Notes under the pieces: generated by a model
The model's database searches: none
What the model was told of the DNA's origin: nothing
The model's input: the letters and a program-made list of their open reading frames with translations, nothing else
Position numbers and translations under genes: made by a program
Shown: positions 17,932 through 27,064 of the stretch, piece after piece
How positions within the stretch are numbered: position 1 is the stretch's first letter
Layout: the number at the start of each line of letters is the position of its first letter
NCBI RefSeq assembly: GCF_003259185.1
Contig: NZ_QGMP01000001.1
Span: 434,001 to 498,000 of the forward strand
Source: Isoalcanivorax indicus
GTDB lineage: Bacteria > Pseudomonadota > Gammaproteobacteria > Pseudomonadales > Alcanivoracaceae
DNA length: 64,000 nt
Direction: 5' to 3'

Positions 17932-19728
17932 CTAGTGGCTGACGGCCATGCCAGCGCCCTTCGGATAACGGACGCTTTCCACCAGCTCCTGGATTTCCAC
18001 CGGCGGCGGTGCCGTGGCGCGTGAAACCGCGAAGGCGACGGCGAAGTTGGCCAGTGCGCCGATCGGGCCGAAACCGAGCGGTGAAATACCGAACAACCAG
18101 TTCTCCGGGGTGTTGGCCAGCATGTTGGTGCCCGGAATGAAGAACCAGCCCAGATAGGTGAACAGGTACAGCAGGGTGGTGACCAGGCCGGCCAGCATGC
18201 CGCTGATGGCGCCTGCGCTGTTCATGCGGGTGGAGAAGATGCCCATCATCAATACCGGGAACAGGGTGGCGGCGGCTATCCCGAAGGCCAGCGCCACGGT
18301 CTGTGCCGCAAACCCGGGCGGATTGAGCCCCAGATAAGTAGCCAGCAGGATGGCCCCGGCCATGGAGATTCGCGCGGCCCGCATCTCGCCCTTCTCGGTG
18401 ATGTTGGGGTTGATGGTCTTCTTGATCAGGTCATGGCTGATGGCGGACGAGATAGCCAGCAGCAGACCGGCAGCCGTGGACAGGGCCGCAGCGATGCCGC
18501 CCGCAGCAATCAGGCCGATCACCCACGGTGGCAGGTTGGCAATCTCCGGGTTCGCCAGCACCATGATGTCATTGTTGACCACCAGTTCGTTACCGGCCCA
18601 GCCACGCTCTGCCTCGGTGCCGGCAAAATCGGGGTTGGTGTCGTTGTAGAACTGGATGCGGCCATCGTTGTTGTGGTCGGTGAAGGTGATCAGCCCGGTA
18701 TCCTCCCACGAGCGAATCCAGTCCGGCCGGTCTTCATAGCGGATCGGATTGGCGGCGGCGGCCTCGTAATCGTCCACCTGGCCGGTCATTTCCGGATAGA
18801 TGGTGGTCATCAGATTCAGGCGTGCCATGGAGGCGACCGCCGGGGCTGTCAGGTAGAGCAGGGCAATGAAGACCAGTGCCCAGCCTGCAGACCAGCGTGC
18901 ATCAGCCACCTTCGGCACAGTGAAGAAACGGATGATGACGTGCGGCAGGCCAGCCGTACCGATCATCAGCGACAGGGTCAGCAGGAACATGTTCATCTTG
19001 CCGCCGTTATCGCCGGTGTAGCTCTGGAAGCCCAATGCGCGCACCACGTCGTCCAGCTTCTGCAGCAAGGGGATGCCGGATTCGGTATGGGTGCTGAACA
19101 TGCCGAACATCGGAATCGGGTTACCGGTGAGCTGCAGGGCAATGAACACTGCCGGAATCGTGTAGGCGATGATCAGCACCACATACTGGGCAACCTGGGT
19201 GTAGGTAATGCCCTTCATGCCGCCGAATACGGCGTACAGGAAAACGATGGCGGCGGCGATCCAGATGCCCACGCTGCTGGGGACTTCGAGGAAGCGCGAG
19301 AAGGCCACACCGGCGCCGGTCATCTGACCGATCACGTAGGTGACCGAGGCGACAATCAGACAGACCACGGCAATCACGCGTGCGGTCCGGCTGTAGAAGC
19401 GATCACCGATGAAATCCGGCACCGTGAACTTGCCGAACTTGCGCAGATAGGGCGCCAGCAGCATGGCCAGAATCACGTAGCCGCCGGTCCACCCCATCAG
19501 GAAGGTAGAGGCGCCGTAGCCGCCCGCAGCGATCAGGCCCGCCATGGAAATGAAGGACGCCGCAGACATCCAGTCGGCTGCGGTGGCCATGCCGTTGGTG
19601 ATCGGGTGCACGCCACCGCCGGCCACATAGAATTCCTTGGTGGAGCCGGCACGCGCCCAGACAGCGATACCGATATAGAGCGCGAAGGAGGCGCCGACAA
19701 ATAGCAGATTAATGGCAAACTGGCTCAT
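17932..19728 (-). CDS. Sodium:solute symporter, VC_2705 type (acetate-permease-like)
   Basis: 598-residue SLC5/SSS family transporter with about 13 predicted membrane helices, expected to import acetate or another short carboxylate with Na+. Family landmarks: the AAGGYGASTFLMGWTGG region, DFIGDRFYSRTARV, and the long acidic insert between helices (about residues 320-390) typical of the VC_2705 subfamily rather than E. coli ActP. It is partnered by a DUF4212 small subunit encoded 6 bp upstream. Proximity to the CrbS/CrbR-like pair and acsA supports an acetate role; substrate is inferred. Confidence 0.88.
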   Translation of the reverse strand: MSQFAINLLFVGASFALYIGIAVWARAGSTKEFYVAGGGVHPITNGMATAADWMSAASFISMAGLIAAGGYGASTFLMGWTGGYVILAMLLAPYLRKFGKFTVPDFIGDRFYSRTARVIAVVCLIVASVTYVIGQMTGAGVAFSRFLEVPSSVGIWIAAAIVFLYAVFGGMKGITYTQVAQYVVLIIAYTIPAVFIALQLTGNPIPMFGMFSTHTESGIPLLQKLDDVVRALGFQSYTGDNGGKMNMFLLTLSLMIGTAGLPHVIIRFFTVPKVADARWSAGWALVFIALLYLTAPAVASMARLNLMTTIYPEMTGQVDDYEAAAANPIRYEDRPDWIRSWEDTGLITFTDHNNDGRIQFYNDTNPDFAGTEAERGWAGNELVVNNDIMVLANPEIANLPPWVIGLIAAGGIAAALSTAAGLLLAISSAISHDLIKKTINPNITEKGEMRAARISMAGAILLATYLGLNPPGFAAQTVALAFGIAAATLFPVLMMGIFSTRMNSAGAISGMLAGLVTTLLYLFTYLGWFFIPGTNMLANTPENWLFGISPLGFGPIGALANFAVAFAVSRATAPPPVEIQELVESVRYPKGAGMAVSH

Positions 19729-19734
19729 GCTGGT

Positions 19735-19995
19735 CTACTCCCCCAGGCCAAACTGGCGATCGATCCGGTTCATCCGCCAGGCGTAGAAAAAGATCAGACC
19801 GATAAAGGTCAGAATGGAGCCCTGCTGGGCGAACCAGAAGCCGAGGTCCGTGCCGCCGACGGGGATGCCTGACAGTAGAGGTCTGAGGAGGATGGCGCAG
19901 CCGTAGGACACGAAAGCCCAGACGATCATGCAGCCGATGATGAGGCGAAGATTCGCCTTCCAGTACGCCGCAGCGTTGGTCTTGTCATCTGCCAT
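19735..19995 (-). CDS. DUF4212 small subunit of sodium:solute symporter
   Basis: 86-residue protein with two membrane helices (about 13-35 and 55-75) and a WKANLRLI entry motif, matching the DUF4212 family found immediately upstream of VC_2705-type symporters. Probably required for transporter assembly or function. GGAG lies 8 nt before the ATG. Only 6 bp separate it from the symporter gene, so both are in one operon read away from the DUF294 gene. Confidence 0.88.
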   Translation of the reverse strand: MADDKTNAAAYWKANLRLIIGCMIVWAFVSYGCAILLRPLLSGIPVGGTDLGFWFAQQGSILTFIGLIFFYAWRMNRIDRQFGLGE

Positions 19996-20075
19996 GAGTT
20001 GCTCTCCAGTTGTTTTTCGGGTTTGCGAGGTCGACTCATCCTCATACTGGTCAAGAACGCGGGCAAAGAAATCCC

Positions 20076-20087
20076 AGACTTTGGTCT
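20076..20087. promoter_or_regulatory. Candidate CrbR/ErdR operator, copy 1
   Basis: AGACTTTGGTCT, an inverted repeat AGAC-N4-GTCT, lies in the 242-bp divergent region between the DUF4212/symporter operon and the DUF294 gene. The first 11 bases recur exactly at 29133-29143 in the acsA/porin divergent region. Binding by the CrbR-like regulator is inferred from shared position beside acetate genes. Confidence 0.5.
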
Positions 20088-20153
20088 GATGAAGGTGGCA
20101 GCCTGGGAAGCGCCCTTTAATGCCCTTGTAAATCAGTGCTTTGCAAAGAAATA

Positions 20154-20165
20154 GGACGAAGGTCT
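20154..20165. promoter_or_regulatory. Candidate CrbR/ErdR operator, copy 2 (one mismatch)
   Basis: GGACGAAGGTCT fits AGAC-N4-GTCT with one changed base and lies 78 bp (7-8 helical turns) from copy 1 in the same divergent region. The core AAGGTCTA also occurs, in reverse orientation, at about 29160-29167 near acsA. Confidence 0.4.
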
Positions 20166-20237
20166 AGTGCCTGGACCATTGGGCTTTTATATAGATCGTG
20201 GTTTGCTTGGAGAAACCTGAGCGAACCGGCCCGAACC

Positions 20238-22052
20238 ATGGTGGATCTCGACCTGACACAACTGCCTTTTGCCCTGCTGGACGATACGTCCCTGGAGCAA
20301 TTGCGTGCGGCGGCGGACCTGAGTTACTTCGACAAGGGCGAAGTGATTCTGGATGCCGGTCAGGCAGGCAACTGGGTCTATCTGATTCACAAGGGCGCGG
20401 TGACCGAACTGGATGTACAGGCCCCCAGTGCCCGTGCACGCATCGGGCTATACACGGCGGGCGATCTGTTCGGCGCCATCAGTGTGCTGAACGGCAAGAG
20501 CCGTTACCGGTTTGTGGCTGACCAGCAGACCCTCTGTTACCTGATTCCGGGGCAGCTGTTCCAGCGGTTGTGCAACCACAACAGCGCCTTTGCCGACTAT
20601 TTTCGCCAGCGCCTGGCGGAGAAGAGCCGTTTGCTGGCCGAGCAGCGTGAGGGCGGCGTGACCCTGGCCGGGTTCATGCTGGCGCGTATCCGTGACTGCA
20701 TGCGGGTGCCGTTGATCATGCAGGCGGACATCAGCATCCATGATGCGGTCACGGCGCTGAAGACCCACAGGGCGGACAGCCTGCTGGTCCAGCGTGGCAA
20801 CGATGTCGGTATCGTGACCAAGACAGACCTGCTCAATGCGCTGGTGCTGGATGGCCGGGGCAGCGGTGATCCGGCGGCCAGTGTCGCCAGTTTCGATCTG
20901 GTGACGGCGCGCCCGGACGAGTTCCTGTTTGCGGCGCTGGTCAGCATGACCCGGCATGAAGTGGCCCGGGTGGTGGTCATGCGCCACGAGCGGGCCGTCG
21001 GGGTGGTCGAGCTGACCGATGTGCTGAGCTACTTCTCCAGCCGCTCCTACGTGGTGGGCCTGGAGATCGAGAAGGCTGACGATCTGGATGCGCTGGCGCT
21101 GGCCAGTGCGCGCTTGCCGGAGCTGGTGCGGGCGCTGATGGCGCAGGGTGTGAAGCTGCGATTTGCCATGGACCTGCTGGCGGCGCTGAACGGGCGCCTG
21201 ATGGCCAAGACGTGGCAGTTCACGGTGCCGGAAGCGCATCAGCAGCATGGTTGCCTGATCGTGATGGGCAGTGAAGGGCGTGGTGAACAGATACTGAAGA
21301 CCGATCAGGACAACGGGCTGATTCTGGACGACGGAGCGGTGTGGCCGGGGCAGAGCGAGTCCATGAGCCGTTTCACCGAAAACCTGTTGCGGCTCGGTTA
21401 CCCGCCCTGTCCCGGCAATGTCATGGTCTCGAACCCCGAGTGGACGGGCAGCCTGTCCCGCTGGCGCGAGCGTATTCGTCGCTGGGCTGACGACGGCGGC
21501 GGTGATGCCATGCTCAAGTTGTCCATCCTGGCCGATGCCCACTCGCTGGCGGGCAATCCCCGTTTGCTGGAGGCGCTGCGCGATGCGCTGTTCGAGCGGT
21601 GCAGTGACGACCAGCTGCTGATGTCCCGCTTTGCCCGGGGGGTGCTGCGTTTCTCCACGCCGTTGACGGTGTTCGGCACCCTGAAAAAACCCGAACACGG
21701 TATCGATATCAAGAAGGGCGGCATCTTTCCCATCGTGCACGGTGTGCGTGCCTTGGCGCTGTCGCAACGCATTCGTGACACCTCGACGTTCGATCGTCTT
21801 GATGAGCTGGCGGCACGTGGCATTACCGATAGAGACCTGGCAGAAGACCTGAGTGAAGCGCTGTCACTGTTTTCCGAATTGCGACTCAAGCGCCAGCTTG
21901 CCGCACTGGAAGCTGGCGACGCGCATGCGGACGGGAATCATATCGTGGTACAGGAACTGAGCTCTCTGGAACGTGACATGCTGCGTGATGCGCTGCATGC
22001 CGTGAATGAATTCAAGCAGCGCCTGTCGTGGCGCTTTCATCTGGAATACTGA
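20238..22052 (+). CDS. cNMP-binding / CBS / DUF294 putative nucleotidyltransferase
   Basis: 604-residue cytoplasmic protein, probably a nucleotide-sensing regulator. Order of domains: cyclic-nucleotide-binding fold (about 5-125; GNWVYLIHKGAVTEL, GDLFGAISVL), CBS pair (about 145-270), DUF294 nucleotidyltransferase-like domain (about 300-430, with GSEGRGEQILKTDQDNG), and a DUF294 C-terminal helical domain (about 455-595). Genes of this type sit beside the DUF4212/symporter pair in many gammaproteobacteria. The ATG at 20238 was chosen because the conserved part begins there. The following exonuclease gene starts 13 bp after the stop. Confidence 0.87.
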   Translation: MVDLDLTQLPFALLDDTSLEQLRAAADLSYFDKGEVILDAGQAGNWVYLIHKGAVTELDVQAPSARARIGLYTAGDLFGAISVLNGKSRYRFVADQQTLCYLIPGQLFQRLCNHNSAFADYFRQRLAEKSRLLAEQREGGVTLAGFMLARIRDCMRVPLIMQADISIHDAVTALKTHRADSLLVQRGNDVGIVTKTDLLNALVLDGRGSGDPAASVASFDLVTARPDEFLFAALVSMTRHEVARVVVMRHERAVGVVELTDVLSYFSSRSYVVGLEIEKADDLDALALASARLPELVRALMAQGVKLRFAMDLLAALNGRLMAKTWQFTVPEAHQQHGCLIVMGSEGRGEQILKTDQDNGLILDDGAVWPGQSESMSRFTENLLRLGYPPCPGNVMVSNPEWTGSLSRWRERIRRWADDGGGDAMLKLSILADAHSLAGNPRLLEALRDALFERCSDDQLLMSRFARGVLRFSTPLTVFGTLKKPEHGIDIKKGGIFPIVHGVRALALSQRIRDTSTFDRLDELAARGITDRDLAEDLSEALSLFSELRLKRQLAALEAGDAHADGNHIVVQELSSLERDMLRDALHAVNEFKQRLSWRFHLEY

Positions 22053-22065
22053 TCAGGAGGTCATC

Positions 22066-22683
22066 ATGCTTCGCACGTTACGCCGCGTGGCCGATCGCCG
22101 CCGCCATGGAGAGGGCGACTACGCCCATCTGTTTCAGCCCTATCATGGCAGCGATGTGATAGCGCTGGATTGCGAGACCACCAGCGCCGATGCCCGTCAG
22201 GCCGAACTGGTGTCCATCGCCGCTGTGCCGGTGCGCCATGGCCGTGTGCTCACCAGCGAGGCGCTGGATCTGACGCTGCGCCGCCCGCACGGGCTGCAAC
22301 GTGATTCCATTCGCATCCATGGCCTGCGCCCCGATGATCTGGTGGATGGCTGTACTCTGGATGACGCGCTTGAGCGGCTCCTGGATTTCATCGGCAATCG
22401 CCCGATCGTGGGCTGGTGTATCGATTTTGATCTGGCCGTCATCAATCGTCATCTGCGCCCGCGTGCCGGTTTCGAGTTGCCCAACCGCAGTATCGAGCTG
22501 ACCCGCCTGTACCAGCGCCGCTTGCGCCGGAGTCAGCCGGATCTGGCGCCGCATGTCGGGTTTGAAGCCATGGCACGCAGCCTGGATGTGCCGGTCATCG
22601 GTCGGCACACCGCCCTGGGGGACGCCACCACGGCCGCATTGATGTATCTTCGACTCATGAAGCCGGAGCCGGCGGCCGCCTGA
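22066..22683 (+). CDS. 3'-5' exonuclease, DnaQ-like (DEDDh)
   Basis: 205-residue nuclease of the polymerase III epsilon/RNase T superfamily. Catalytic residues are visible as D-C-E-T-T (motif I), DFDLAVINRHL (motif II) and HTALGDATTAA (motif III with His and Asp). AGGAGG stands 6 nt before the ATG, one of the strongest ribosome sites in the window. Part of the DUF294-exonuclease-CrbS gene string; its role there is unknown, perhaps trimming nucleic acid or nucleotide substrates. Confidence 0.88.
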   Translation: MLRTLRRVADRRRHGEGDYAHLFQPYHGSDVIALDCETTSADARQAELVSIAAVPVRHGRVLTSEALDLTLRRPHGLQRDSIRIHGLRPDDLVDGCTLDDALERLLDFIGNRPIVGWCIDFDLAVINRHLRPRAGFELPNRSIELTRLYQRRLRRSQPDLAPHVGFEAMARSLDVPVIGRHTALGDATTAALMYLRLMKPEPAAA

Positions 22684-22720
22684 CGGCGCACGGCGCGGGC
22701 GAGGTCGACGGGGAGCCTTC

Positions 22721-25700
22721 ATGTTCACACTCTGGCAGCTTGGCAGCCTCGCTCTGCTGTATGTGCTGATCCTTTTCGTGATTGCCTGGTGGGGCGATCG
22801 CGCTGCCCGACGCGGTTCGCGGCTGGTCAATAACCCGTGGACCTACAGCCTGGCGCTCGGCGTCTACTGCACCTCCTGGACCTTCTTCGGCGCCGTGGGC
22901 GAAGCCGCCAATCATGGCTGGAGCTACCTGCCCATCTATCTGGGCCCGATCGTGCTGGTGGTGTTCGGCGGCGCCATCATTCTCAAGATCGTCACGCTGG
23001 GCAAACAGCAGCGTATTACCTCCATCGCGGACTTCATCGCCGCCCGGTACGGCAAGTCCCAGCGGCTGGCCATGCTGGTGACGATGATCGCGCTGGTGGG
23101 CGTACTGCCCTATATCGCGTTGCAACTGAAAGCCGTGACCCTGGCGTTTGATGTGCTGACCCCGGGTGAGGGTCATATGGCAGCCAACATGGACAGCGCC
23201 TTCGTCGTGGCGCTGCTGATGGCGGCCTTCACCCTGTTGTTTGGCACCCGCCATCTGGATGCCACCGAGCACCAGTCCGGCCTGATGCTGGCGGTGGCTT
23301 TCGAGTCGTTCGTCAAACTGGTGGCGTTTATCGCGGTCGGTCTGTTCTGCCTGTTCTATGTCTTTGATGGTGCGCTCGGTTTCTTCAATGAAGAGGCGGT
23401 GGGCGAGGTGGCCAGCGACCTGTTTGCCGGTGGCTGGGGCGAGCAGGATTTTGCCGCCCAGTTCCTGCTCGCTATGGCGGCCATCATCTGTCTGCCGCGA
23501 CAGTTTCATGCCGCAGTGGTCGAGAATAACGATCTGCGTCATTTGCGCACGGCGCGCTGGGTGCTGCCGTTGTACCTGGGCATCTTCGCGGTACTGGTAT
23601 TGCCCATCGTACTGGCCGGGTTGGTGCTTCAGCCCGAATTTGCCGGTCAGGCGGATATCTATGTGCTCACCTTGCCGATGCTGGAAGGGCCGGCCTGGTT
23701 GACGTTGCTGGTGTTTCTCGGTGGCATCGCTGCGGCCACCGGTATGGTCATTGTGGCGACCATTGCGGTGGCCATCATGCTGACCAACGAAGTGCTGTTG
23801 CCGCTGTGGCTGCGCCGACGCGTCAACCTGCGCAACGACCTGGGTGCGCTGGGCGCCAATGTGCGCAGTCTGCGCCGCGTCGCCATTGTGGTGGTGTTGT
23901 TGCTGGCGTTTCTGTTCCACCAGCTGATGCTGGACTTCACCCGTCTGACCAGTATCGGTCTGCTGTCGTTTGCGGCAGTGGCCCAGTTTGCCCCGGCGCT
24001 GTTCGGGGGGCTCTACTGGCGCGGCGGGCATGCGCGCGGGGCGGCCATCGGTCTGGCGATCGGCTTTGTGGTGTGGGCGTTCTGTCTGCTGCTTCCCGGG
24101 CTGGCATCGCCGGAATGGCTGGCGCGTGCCAATCAGGACGGGGTGTTTGGTCTCGGCATGTTGCGCCCACAACGGCTGTTCGGGCTGGATGGGCTGTCGC
24201 CGCTGGCTCATGGTGTCGTCTGGAGCCTCGGGCTGAATATCCTCGCTTATGTCTGCTTCTCGAAATGGGCCAGACCTTCGGCGCTGGACCGCTCCCAGGC
24301 GACCCTGTTCGTGGACATGCCGCTGGACTGGTGGCGCGACGCCGGCACCTCCGGGCTGGTCAGCCAGGGCGAACTGCTGGAGCTGGCCGGGCGCTGCATC
24401 GGCCAGGGGCGTGCCGAGTTGTTGTTCCGTGAGCACGCCGAAAAGCAGCAGTTCTTCTGGCAACCGGAGCTGCCTGCCCCCCTGCATCTGGTGCGCTTGA
24501 CCGAACGCTTGCTGGCGGGGGCCATGGGCGCCAGCTCGGCGCGTATCCTGCTGGGTACGCTGCTGACCAAGCAGGAGGCAGATCGCCATGAAGTGGCGCG
24601 CATCATGGATGAAGCGTCGCAGGTCATCCAGTTCAACCATCAATTGCTGCGCACCACCATCGAAACCATCAACCAGGGCATTTGCGTGGTGGACCGCGAT
24701 CTGAATATCGTCGCCTGGAACCGCGCCTATGAGCGTCTGTTCGAGTATCCCGAAGGCCTGATTCGTCTGGGGCGCCCGATTGCCGACGTTTACCGCTACA
24801 ACGCCCGGCAGGGGATCTATGGCGACGGTGATCTGCATGAACAGGTCAGTCGCCGTGTGAATCTGCTGCGCGAGGGTTCGGCACACAGTTTCGAACGAGT
24901 GCTGCCCAGCGGCACCGTGATCGAAGTGTCAGGCATGCCCATGCCGGGCGGGGGCTTTGTCAGTACCTTCCTGGACATCACGGCGCGCAAACGGGATGAA
25001 TGGGCGCTGCGCGAGATCAACGAGAATCTGGAACAAATGGTGGCGGATCGCACACGCCGTCTGTCGGAAGTGAACACACGCCTGCAGCAGGCGATTGCCG
25101 AAGCACAGCGCGCCAATCAGGGCAAGACACTGTTTCTGGCGGCGGCCGGGCATGATCTGATGCAGCCGCTGAATGCTGCGCATCTGTTCTGTTCATCGTT
25201 GCAACAGAAGTTGCAGACCGGCGGCCTCAGTGATGTGGAGCGGGCCCAGGAAATGCTCGGCAACATCAGTGGCGCGCTGGAAGCGGCCGAGAGTTTGATC
25301 AGTGATCTGCTGGACATCAGCCGCCTGGATACCGGCGCCATGCCGGTGGATCAGCGGCCGGTACCGTTGCGCCGCATGCTGCACAATCTGGCCAGTGAAT
25401 TCGGTGCCATGGCCGATGCACGGGGGCTGCGTCTGCGCTGGCGGCCGGCGGATGTCCTGGTGCAGACGGATGAAAAACTGCTGCGCCGCGTGTTGCAGAA
25501 TCTGCTGGGCAATGCGGTGCGTTATACCAGTGAGGGCAGTGTGCTGCTTGGCTGCCGCAAGGCGCCCGGTGCGGTGCGTATCGAGGTCTGGGATACCGGT
25601 ACCGGGATTACCGAGGAAGAGCAAAAGGAAATTTTCCGCGAGTTCAAGCGCCTGCCCAGCAGTGAGCAGCATGGCAAGGGGCTGGGGCTCGGGCTGGCGA

Positions 25701-26215
25701 TTGCTGAGCGGATCTGCAAGCTCTTGGGTCACCGTATTACCGTGCGCTCATGGCCCGGTCGCGGCACGGTGTTCAGCGTGACGGTGCCGCTGGCGGCTGA
25801 CGGCGTGGTGCCGGAGGTCGTGGAAGAAGCGACGATGTTTGCGCCACGACGGCTGGACGGCCTGACGGTGCTGTGTGTGGATAACGATGCCACCATTCTG
25901 GCTGGTCTGGCGGCCCTGCTGGATGACTGGGGCTGCCGGGTCATTCAGGCGCGCTCCGAAGCCGAGGCCCACGCCAGGCTTGATCCTGACACGGTGCCGG
26001 ATGTCATGCTGGTGGATTATCAGCTGGATGATGACGAAAACGGTTTCGATGTGATTACGGCACTGGACGGGCGTTGGGACGATGCCGTGCCGGCGATCCT
26101 GATGACGGCCAATCATGATCCGGCAGTACGCCAGCGGGCGATCAGTGAGGGGCTGGTGTTCCTGCAAAAGCCTGTGGATGCGCGCACCCTGTACGACACC
26201 CTGACCAATCTCTGA
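22721..26215 (+). CDS. crbS: Hybrid sensor kinase with SLC5 transporter domain (CrbS/MxtR-like)
   Basis: 1164-residue membrane sensor. An N-terminal SLC5 symporter-like region (about 1-500, some 12-13 helices) is followed by a linker where a STAC domain is expected (about 510-640), a PAS domain (about 645-760), coiled coil, HisKA with phospho-His near 810 (GHDLMQPLN), HATPase (NLLGNAVRY, GLGLGLAIAERI) and a C-terminal receiver (about 1045-1164) with Asp near 1098 (MLVDYQLDDD). This is the architecture of CrbS (Vibrio) and MxtR (Pseudomonas), which activate acs through CrbR/ErdR. The response regulator and acsA lie directly downstream on the other strand. Confidence 0.9.
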   Translation: MFTLWQLGSLALLYVLILFVIAWWGDRAARRGSRLVNNPWTYSLALGVYCTSWTFFGAVGEAANHGWSYLPIYLGPIVLVVFGGAIILKIVTLGKQQRITSIADFIAARYGKSQRLAMLVTMIALVGVLPYIALQLKAVTLAFDVLTPGEGHMAANMDSAFVVALLMAAFTLLFGTRHLDATEHQSGLMLAVAFESFVKLVAFIAVGLFCLFYVFDGALGFFNEEAVGEVASDLFAGGWGEQDFAAQFLLAMAAIICLPRQFHAAVVENNDLRHLRTARWVLPLYLGIFAVLVLPIVLAGLVLQPEFAGQADIYVLTLPMLEGPAWLTLLVFLGGIAAATGMVIVATIAVAIMLTNEVLLPLWLRRRVNLRNDLGALGANVRSLRRVAIVVVLLLAFLFHQLMLDFTRLTSIGLLSFAAVAQFAPALFGGLYWRGGHARGAAIGLAIGFVVWAFCLLLPGLASPEWLARANQDGVFGLGMLRPQRLFGLDGLSPLAHGVVWSLGLNILAYVCFSKWARPSALDRSQATLFVDMPLDWWRDAGTSGLVSQGELLELAGRCIGQGRAELLFREHAEKQQFFWQPELPAPLHLVRLTERLLAGAMGASSARILLGTLLTKQEADRHEVARIMDEASQVIQFNHQLLRTTIETINQGICVVDRDLNIVAWNRAYERLFEYPEGLIRLGRPIADVYRYNARQGIYGDGDLHEQVSRRVNLLREGSAHSFERVLPSGTVIEVSGMPMPGGGFVSTFLDITARKRDEWALREINENLEQMVADRTRRLSEVNTRLQQAIAEAQRANQGKTLFLAAAGHDLMQPLNAAHLFCSSLQQKLQTGGLSDVERAQEMLGNISGALEAAESLISDLLDISRLDTGAMPVDQRPVPLRRMLHNLASEFGAMADARGLRLRWRPADVLVQTDEKLLRRVLQNLLGNAVRYTSEGSVLLGCRKAPGAVRIEVWDTGTGITEEEQKEIFREFKRLPSSEQHGKGLGLGLAIAERICKLLGHRITVRSWPGRGTVFSVTVPLAADGVVPEVVEEATMFAPRRLDGLTVLCVDNDATILAGLAALLDDWGCRVIQARSEAEAHARLDPDTVPDVMLVDYQLDDDENGFDVITALDGRWDDAVPAILMTANHDPAVRQRAISEGLVFLQKPVDARTLYDTLTNL

Positions 26216-26221
26216 GGTGTG

Positions 26222-26884
26222 TCAGGAGGTCGGGGCCTCAATGGCGATATCACGCAGCAGCAAAACGGCCTGAGTACGGTTGCGCACGCCCAGTTTGCGC
26301 AGGATAGCGGTCATGTGCGCTTTCACTGTGGCCTCCGACACATTCAGCTCGATGGCGATGACCTTGTTGGCCATGCCTTCCAGCAGCATGCCCAGTACCC
26401 GAAACTGTTGTGGCGTGAGGCTGCTGATACGCCGAGCCAGTTCCTGCTCACTGGCGGACGCCGGGATGGCGCTGCTGGTGCGCGCCGCAGGCGGCAGCCA
26501 GGTGTCCCCGGCCAGCACCTGATTCAGGGCATCGACCATGGTGTCCAGGCTGGCGGATTTGGGAATAAAACCGTTGGCGCCAAAACCGATTGCGCGTTGC
26601 ATCACGTCGGCTTCGTCGCTGGCAGAAATCACCACCAGTGGTGTATCACGATAGTGGTCGCGCAAGTAGATCACGGCGGAAAAACCGTGCGTGCCGGGCA
26701 TATGCAGGTCCAGCAACAGCAGGCTGTACTGTTTCTGCTGTTCCACCAGTGTCTGCAGGGCGGGCAGGGAGTCCGCCTCTTCTATCGGCGTGTCCGGGAA
26801 GGCCGCACTGACAGCCTGGCGCAGGGCAGCGCGAAAAAGCGGATGATCGTCTGCAATCAGTATAGGGTCCATGGCGGCATTCAT
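26222..26884 (-). CDS. crbR: LuxR-family response regulator (CrbR/ErdR-like)
   Basis: 220-residue NarL/FixJ-type regulator. Receiver about 5-125 (ILIADDHPLFR; LLLLDLHMPG with the phospho-Asp; SASDEADV; conserved Lys in IPKSAS) and a C-terminal LuxR helix-turn-helix about 150-215 (LTPQQFRVLGML, NVSEATVKAHMTAILRKL). It faces the 3' end of crbS with 6 bp between the stops and lies downstream of acsA on the same strand. In Vibrio and Pseudomonas this pair activates acetyl-CoA synthetase. Start 26884 has a weak ribosome site; ATG 26872 (MDPILIADDH) fits homologues equally well. Confidence 0.9.
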   Translation of the reverse strand: MNAAMDPILIADDHPLFRAALRQAVSAAFPDTPIEEADSLPALQTLVEQQKQYSLLLLDLHMPGTHGFSAVIYLRDHYRDTPLVVISASDEADVMQRAIGFGANGFIPKSASLDTMVDALNQVLAGDTWLPPAARTSSAIPASASEQELARRISSLTPQQFRVLGMLLEGMANKVIAIELNVSEATVKAHMTAILRKLGVRNRTQAVLLLRDIAIEAPTS

Positions 26885-27064
26885 GGCTCTGCTGTGATGA
26901 GTAGGCTCCCCTGACGATGCCACAAAATGCAGTCCAGGGAAAAAGAAAACGCCACCGGCCAGGGAGATGACCGGCAGCGCAAAAGTCCCGGAGGCGTTAC
27001 GGGTGAGTCGCGATCCGGGGGCGCCCCGTACAGGTGGGGCGTTTGCAGCGTGACAGGTGTGCGA

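Noticed and set aside
22655-24886. Very long open frame (743 codons) on the minus strand, rich in Gln and His
   Set aside because: It is antisense to the conserved crbS gene and its composition is what the GC-rich third positions of that gene produce on the other strand.
27022-27041. CGCCCC/GGGGCG hairpin between crbR and acsA as an acsA terminator
   Set aside because: Short stem, 8-nt loop and no T-tract on the minus strand.
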